From Actinomycetota bacterium (GTDB lineage Bacteria; Actinomycetota; Actinomycetes; UBA12327), in assembly GCA_003529305.1 (NCBI GenBank), contig DPWC01000189.1:1-24557 (forward strand): a DNA stretch of 24,557 bases. Reading direction: 5' to 3'. Every line of letters begins with the position of its first letter. Position 1 is the stretch's first letter. This document shows, in pieces, positions 20,729-24,557 of the stretch. Made by a program: the position numbers and the translations under genes. The notes beneath the pieces were generated by a model that worked only from the letters and a program-made list of their open reading frames with translations, ran no database searches and was not told where the DNA came from.

Positions 20729-21907
20729 GTGGCGGTGTCCGCGTCTCTTCGGCAGGCCGTTCGTTGGTTCTCCGCAATTCCGACGCCGATCGTGCTGGGC
20801 ATTGGTGCGGCGCTGTGTTCATCTCAGCGATTGGCGAACCCGGTTGGACGCGACACTGCACTGACGGCGGTGACTGTCTGGGGCCTGATCATCTTGGCGG
20901 CAGTGATCTATTCGGCAGTCTTTGCTGTTGTGCTACCGGTCCTTGCGAGGCAGTCTGATCGATTGGCACTTGTGGCCGTAGGTGTGATTGTCGTTGCGTT
21001 AGTGGTTGCGTTCATCGTGGTGTATCCGCGCTATGGGCTACCCACTGTTGGTGGCTTTGGTGATCGTGATGATGCGTTGACGATCATGTGGAAAGCGCTA
21101 CTTAGCGGCGACAACCCCTTCGACCAGAAGACTTACCTGGGAGATCAGGTATCGCCTTTGCTCGGTGGCGTCGTGCTCTACGCACCCTTTGTGGCTGTGA
21201 CAGGTTCAGCCGGTTGGGGCGCGCCTGTGCTGCTGGTTCTGGCGACCCTTGCCGCCTGGCGGCTGCTATCGCCTCGCGTGTTGCTGCTGAGCGGGTTCGT
21301 AATCGTCGTGAACATCGGCTTTCTGGAAGACTTCCTTCTGGGTGGCGATGCCTTCATCGTGCCTTTGCTACTGGCCGTTGCCATCGGGCTTCTCTGCGAC
21401 GCCCGATCGCCCCTGATCGTGGCAATCCTTGCTGTCGTGTTGGGGGCCTTAGCGGGCTCGGCGCGCGCCAATGTGGTGCCCGTCGCTGTTGCCGCAGGAC
21501 TCTTCGCTCTCCTGCAACGCCGCGCTACAACGAGACGCCTCGCGCTGCTGGTGATGACACTAGGAAGCCTGACGCTGGTGGGCATCTCCTGGGTGTGGGC
21601 TGGCGGTAGTTCGGCGTGGCCCTTCACGGGCGACCTGACGCCGGCGCTGCGCCACGCCATCTCTGCGCTGCTCGTCGTCGCACTAGTCGGAGCAGGAGTC
21701 CGCTGGCAACGATCAAGAACTTCAACGCCCTGTGTGGACTTGGCGAAGGGAACGGCGCTTCTGGGATTCTCAATCGTTCCGCTAGTCGTTGTGCCGGCTG
21801 CCCTCTTTCGACTCTGGCCCACCGTCGTCCTAGTTCTTCCTCTGCTCCTTCGCCGCTACGCTGACCAAGTCGGGTCGCGTGATCGCTTCGACTCGTTGGT
21901 GAACTGA
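20729..21907 (+). CDS. Multispanning membrane protein, probable GT-C/GT87-like glycosyltransferase
   Basis: A 392-aa protein with about ten hydrophobic segments. After the third comes an extracytoplasmic loop, GFGDRDDALTIMWKALLSGDNPFDQKTYLGDQ, with an acidic DRDD and a GDNPF element like the NPY region of GT87-type polyprenyl-phosphate-sugar transferases. It then continues SPLLGGVVLYAPFVAVTG, also GT87-like. GTG at 20729, 12 bp after gmd, with no clear SD; a GTG at 20735 is an alternative. Likely role: transfer of a lipid-linked sugar on the outer face of the membrane for surface glycan assembly. This is a fold-level inference from the motif and gmd/fcl context; the sugar and acceptor are unknown. 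Confidence 0.65.
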   Translation: MAVSASLRQAVRWFSAIPTPIVLGIGAALCSSQRLANPVGRDTALTAVTVWGLIILAAVIYSAVFAVVLPVLARQSDRLALVAVGVIVVALVVAFIVVYPRYGLPTVGGFGDRDDALTIMWKALLSGDNPFDQKTYLGDQVSPLLGGVVLYAPFVAVTGSAGWGAPVLLVLATLAAWRLLSPRVLLLSGFVIVVNIGFLEDFLLGGDAFIVPLLLAVAIGLLCDARSPLIVAILAVVLGALAGSARANVVPVAVAAGLFALLQRRATTRRLALLVMTLGSLTLVGISWVWAGGSSAWPFTGDLTPALRHAISALLVVALVGAGVRWQRSRTSTPCVDLAKGTALLGFSIVPLVVVPAALFRLWPTVVLVLPLLLRRYADQVGSRDRFDSLVN

Positions 21908-21927
21908 GCATGAAAGCTGGTTGAGGC

Positions 21928-23433
21928 ATGGGTAAGCAGAGCCGCTCGAAGGCCACTGCTCAATCGCGTGCGTCGTCAATGTCGAAACAGGCCTCGGCTC
22001 GTTCAAACAAGGGCCGGCAATCTGCTGGTATGTCGCTGGCTCGTTGGTTGACGATGCCGTCAGCGGCTTTTGCGATGTTCGGAGTGCTGTTCGCGGTTTT
22101 CGCGGTTACGGCTGACTTCAGTGGTACGGAGCGGCCCAATGATGTGCACTGGTCGGTCATCGTTGCATGGAGTTTGGCCAAACTGCATAGTCTCGATCTA
22201 GAGAACTGGCAATTCACCTTACAAGGCCCGCGAACTTGGTTGTTCAATGTGGGCCCACTCAAATCAGGGTTCTGTGAAGCCGGTAATGCTGTTGTACTTC
22301 CAGGCTCGCATTGCCGATCGGATCGATTTCCGGGCTCGATTTTCCTGGCCTACCCTTTTTATCTTGTCTTTGGTCGCTCACAACTATCCATCGTCCCAGG
22401 CACTTTCTCTGCCGTAGTGGGTTCTGCGGCTGGTCTGGCATTCATGTATCGCTCTTTTATCAAGCTGGTTGCCCCAGCCGTGGCAGTTGGCGCAGTGGCT
22501 CTACTCGCTTTCACGACGGGTGTGTGGACTGTGTCTGCCAATCTGCCGTGGACACATGCGGCGGTACTTCTGGGACTGGGCTTCGCGACATGGTCTGTGT
22601 CGCGTGATCGTCCGTTTGGAGCCGGACTGGGATATGGCTTCGCGATTCTGAGTCGACCACAGGCAGCAGTGGTGCCGCTGGTTGTGGGCATTTGGGAATC
22701 AGCTCGCCGCCGTTCCCTTATTCCCGCCTTGAAGATTGGAATTGCTAGCGCCCTGGGAGTGGTGGCTTTACTTGTATATAACCGCCTTAATAGCGGCGAA
22801 TGGGCCCTGTTGACGGGGTCCTACGCCGGCAGAGGTGCAGCAGCCGTTTCACCAATCGTCGATCAGGAATCGTCCTACCTCGGACCATTGCGCCCCCTGT
22901 ATGACATATGGGGCACTTTTTTGAGCCCATCACGCGGCCTCTTCATTTTGTCCCCGTACTTGCTCCTAGTCATTCCCGGCCTGCGTGCGGGTTGGCGGGC
23001 AGCGCCCGATTGGGTTCGGGCGAGTGCGATAGGCGGCCTGTGCTATCTGATTTTGCAGCTATCCGGAAACCGATTCACCGGAGGTTTGGGGTACTTCGGT
23101 TATCGCGTGACCATGGAACCCCTGGTGCTTTGGTCTCCTTTGATGGCGTTGGCGTTCCAACACTGGACGGCGTTGGTCAAGTGGCGGCTCCAGGCTTTCA
23201 GTGTTCTGGCTATCGCTTCTTTGTGGTGGTTTTCTTGGGGCGCGATTTTCTACAAACTGCAACTAGGTAAAGAATTCGACGCTTGGACATATGACTTTGC
23301 AGCGCCTTGGCAGCAAGCTCAAATCGGTCAGTTGGCCATCTCACTGGCCATAGCGTTGGCGATTGCGGCGTCGGTTCGCTGGATCTGGCGGCAGGCAGGT
23401 GCAACTTCACCGCACGAGGTCGTGAGCAGGTGA
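21928..23433 (+). CDS. Large multispanning membrane protein, probable GT-C-type glycosyltransferase
   Basis: A 501-aa protein with around ten or more hydrophobic segments after residue 40. The first 36 residues are basic and Ser/Lys/Gln-rich (MGKQSRSKATAQSRASSMSK and on), a soluble tail before the first helix (FAMFGVLFAVFAVTADFS). After helix 1 comes SGTERPNDVHWSVIVAWSLAKLHSLDLENW, an early loop with ND in the place where GT-C enzymes often have DD or DE. Cysteines in the next loop (GFCEAGN and SHCRSDRF) may form a disulfide. The protein resembles dolichol/polyprenyl-phosphate-sugar-dependent membrane transferases but I recognise no exact family. ATG at 21928; a Met35 start at 22030 is an alternative. 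Codon use is more A/T-rich than upstream genes. Confidence 0.6.
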   Translation: MGKQSRSKATAQSRASSMSKQASARSNKGRQSAGMSLARWLTMPSAAFAMFGVLFAVFAVTADFSGTERPNDVHWSVIVAWSLAKLHSLDLENWQFTLQGPRTWLFNVGPLKSGFCEAGNAVVLPGSHCRSDRFPGSIFLAYPFYLVFGRSQLSIVPGTFSAVVGSAAGLAFMYRSFIKLVAPAVAVGAVALLAFTTGVWTVSANLPWTHAAVLLGLGFATWSVSRDRPFGAGLGYGFAILSRPQAAVVPLVVGIWESARRRSLIPALKIGIASALGVVALLVYNRLNSGEWALLTGSYAGRGAAAVSPIVDQESSYLGPLRPLYDIWGTFLSPSRGLFILSPYLLLVIPGLRAGWRAAPDWVRASAIGGLCYLILQLSGNRFTGGLGYFGYRVTMEPLVLWSPLMALAFQHWTALVKWRLQAFSVLAIASLWWFSWGAIFYKLQLGKEFDAWTYDFAAPWQQAQIGQLAISLAIALAIAASVRWIWRQAGATSPHEVVSR

Positions 23434-24557
23434 TTCGATTGCTGAGCGGTGCGACAGGGGAGGCGCCGCAACAGCCCGGATCTAAATCGGTGGTGTCCAA
23501 GGCGCTGGTATTCAGTTGTCTGATGCTCGGTCTTGCCACATGGTTCCTTGTTTTTGCCCGACACGGTTTTAATCCGACCGATGATGGCTTCGTTCTCGCG
23601 CAGTCTTGGCGAATTCTGCAAGGCGAGGTCCCTCATGCTGACTTTGTCTCTCCGCGCCCATTGGGCAGTGCCGTTCTCCATGTTCTAGATGTGCTGCCTC
23701 CGTGGCCTACATTGCTGTGGTCGCGTCTTCTCGTCACCCTACAGATGGCCTGGATAACCTTCGCGCTGCTGGATATTGGCGTACCCCGCATTCCGAAAAG
23801 ATTCACATTGGTGGGAGCTTTGTTCCCGCTGGCATTTGTGACCAACTGGAACACATTTCCGCTGATGGCGTGGCATGCCATTGATGGTGTCTTCGTGGGT
23901 GCACTCGGTTTGTGGTTTGTCATCCGTGGCCCTCGTCGGTTCAGTGTTGAGAAATCGGTCATCATTGGCCTGACGATTTGTGGATGTAGTCCGCTGATGA
24001 AGCAGGGTTTCCTCATAATCCCTGCGGTAGGAATTTTGCTGGCCGTAAACCGATTGACTCGTCGCAGATTGCTCATATCTATGACGGCGCTGATTGGTCC
24101 CGCTGTTTTTGCCGTATATCTGCTCGCCGTTGCTGGTTTAAACAGCCTGCTTCAGACCCTTCGGGGAGCACCAGGCCCTACGCCGTTTCCACCAAAAGGA
24201 CAAGGGCTGCTGCCCTTTGTCGCTCCGGCATTGGAGGCGCTGATTTCTCGGCCGGCCGCCTTGCTTTGTGCTGTCGCACTCCTGGCAGCCCTCATGAGCA
24301 GAAGTTCGCAGTTCTGGCTACGGTTCGCTTCAATCGCCCTCGCGACAGTCAGCTTCATCATCCTGATGTGGCAATCCAAATTCGTGTATGACGGCAATTG
24401 GACATATCTCGTCGTTGCCTCGATGTGGATTATCGGCGGACTCGGCCGATCCTTGCGCATGGTGTGGCCAGCCTATGTCGCGATCACAGCGTTGGCGATC
24501 GGAGCAGCGACTAGTTGGGGAGTTCCTTATCCAGCTATCGTCGCTGGGTCAGCTTTG
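23430..24557 (+). CDS. Multispanning membrane protein, probable GT-C glycosyltransferase (runs off window)
   Basis: 376 codons are visible with no stop to the end of the window. The GTG start (23430-23432) overlaps the TGA of the preceding gene (GTGA). After the first helix (VFSCLMLGLATWFLVF) the loop reads FNPTDDGFVLAQSWRILQGEVPHADFVSPRPLG, with the Asp-Asp typical of the GT-C catalytic loop and a GExPHxDF..RPLG string seen in membrane glycosyltransferases. At least eight more hydrophobic segments follow (for example FTLVGALFPLAFV, LLISMTALIGPAVFAVYLL, ASIALATVSFIILMW). Codons such as ATA, TTA and AGA occur more often than in the core genes. Likely a surface-glycan enzyme coupled with the one before it. 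Confidence 0.65.
   Translation, partial: MIRLLSGATGEAPQQPGSKSVVSKALVFSCLMLGLATWFLVFARHGFNPTDDGFVLAQSWRILQGEVPHADFVSPRPLGSAVLHVLDVLPPWPTLLWSRLLVTLQMAWITFALLDIGVPRIPKRFTLVGALFPLAFVTNWNTFPLMAWHAIDGVFVGALGLWFVIRGPRRFSVEKSVIIGLTICGCSPLMKQGFLIIPAVGILLAVNRLTRRRLLISMTALIGPAVFAVYLLAVAGLNSLLQTLRGAPGPTPFPPKGQGLLPFVAPALEALISRPAALLCAVALLAALMSRSSQFWLRFASIALATVSFIILMWQSKFVYDGNWTYLVVASMWIIGGLGRSLRMVWPAYVAITALAIGAATSWGVPYPAIVAGSAL

Noticed and set aside
22908..23270. 120-aa plus-strand ORF inside the 501-aa membrane protein
   Set aside because: An out-of-frame shadow; the hydrophobic frame continues unbroken through it.
1..24557. CRISPR array, tRNA or rRNA genes, insertion sequence or phage genes
   Set aside because: I looked for spaced direct repeats, tRNA-like arms and transposase or integrase motifs on both strands. 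The only direct repeat array has no spacers, and no RNA gene or mobile-element signature was recognisable by eye.

Overview
This window is chromosomal DNA of an actinobacterium (Actinomycetota). The evidence is the mycothiol synthase gene mshD, a GlnR-type orphan response regulator with the characteristic actinobacterial C-terminal domain, a MutT1-type Nudix plus histidine-phosphatase fusion beside ppk, PhoP-type PHO-box repeats (GTTCACC at 11-bp spacing), a polycysteine leader peptide in front of a cysA2/sseC-type operon, frequent GTG starts, and moderately high GC. The order ygfZ, nitrobindin, sseC, cysA2, thiX, membrane protein, glnR, mshD, with phosphate genes nearby, resembles the conserved mycobacterial and streptomycete neighbourhood. 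I cannot assign a genus. No rRNA, tRNA, CRISPR array, insertion sequence or phage gene was seen.

Layout: (1) 1-3499, minus strand: a purine block transcribed purA, purD, S51-peptidase-like gene, purB. The last three are joined by 4-bp GTGA overlaps. (2) 3591-3794: a lone copper-chaperone-like HMA protein, followed upstream by a 15-bp tandem repeat. (3) 3905-7891, minus: the phosphate transporter pstSCAB, with a PHO box upstream of pstS and a strong hairpin between pstS and pstC. (4) 8040-12716, minus: glnR, mshD, ppk, mutT1, every junction a 4-bp stop/start overlap. (5) 12846-17705, mostly plus: a sulfur/redox block (membrane protein, membrane-anchored thioredoxin, cysteine leader peptide, DUF4395, thiosulfate sulfurtransferase, SseC/DUF1416, DsrE on the other strand, a tiny membrane protein, nitrobindin, Fur), followed by ygfZ. 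(6) 18761 to the end: GDP-L-fucose genes fcl (minus) and gmd (plus), diverging from a 24-bp gap, then three large multispanning membrane proteins resembling GT-C glycosyltransferases. The last one runs off the window.

How they fit together: regions 3 and 4 link nitrogen control (GlnR), mycothiol, polyphosphate synthesis and phosphate uptake on one strand. Region 5 looks like a cysteine-responsive sulfur-transfer operon with a leaderless attenuator ORF. Region 6 looks like the start of a cell-surface glycan cluster that makes GDP-fucose and probably exports or glycosylates with lipid-linked sugars. Its distal genes are less GC-rich and use more A/T-ending codons, which suggests a variable or transferred locus.

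The least expected items are the S51-like gene coupled between purD and purB, the palindromic divergent leaderless promoter between fcl and gmd, the cysteine leader ORF, the histidine-rich insertion in MshD and the 15-bp tandem repeat. No wholly new defence or mobile system is evident. Coordinates of starts were set by checking stop/start overlaps and Shine-Dalgarno (SD) spacing by eye. No alignment or database search was run.
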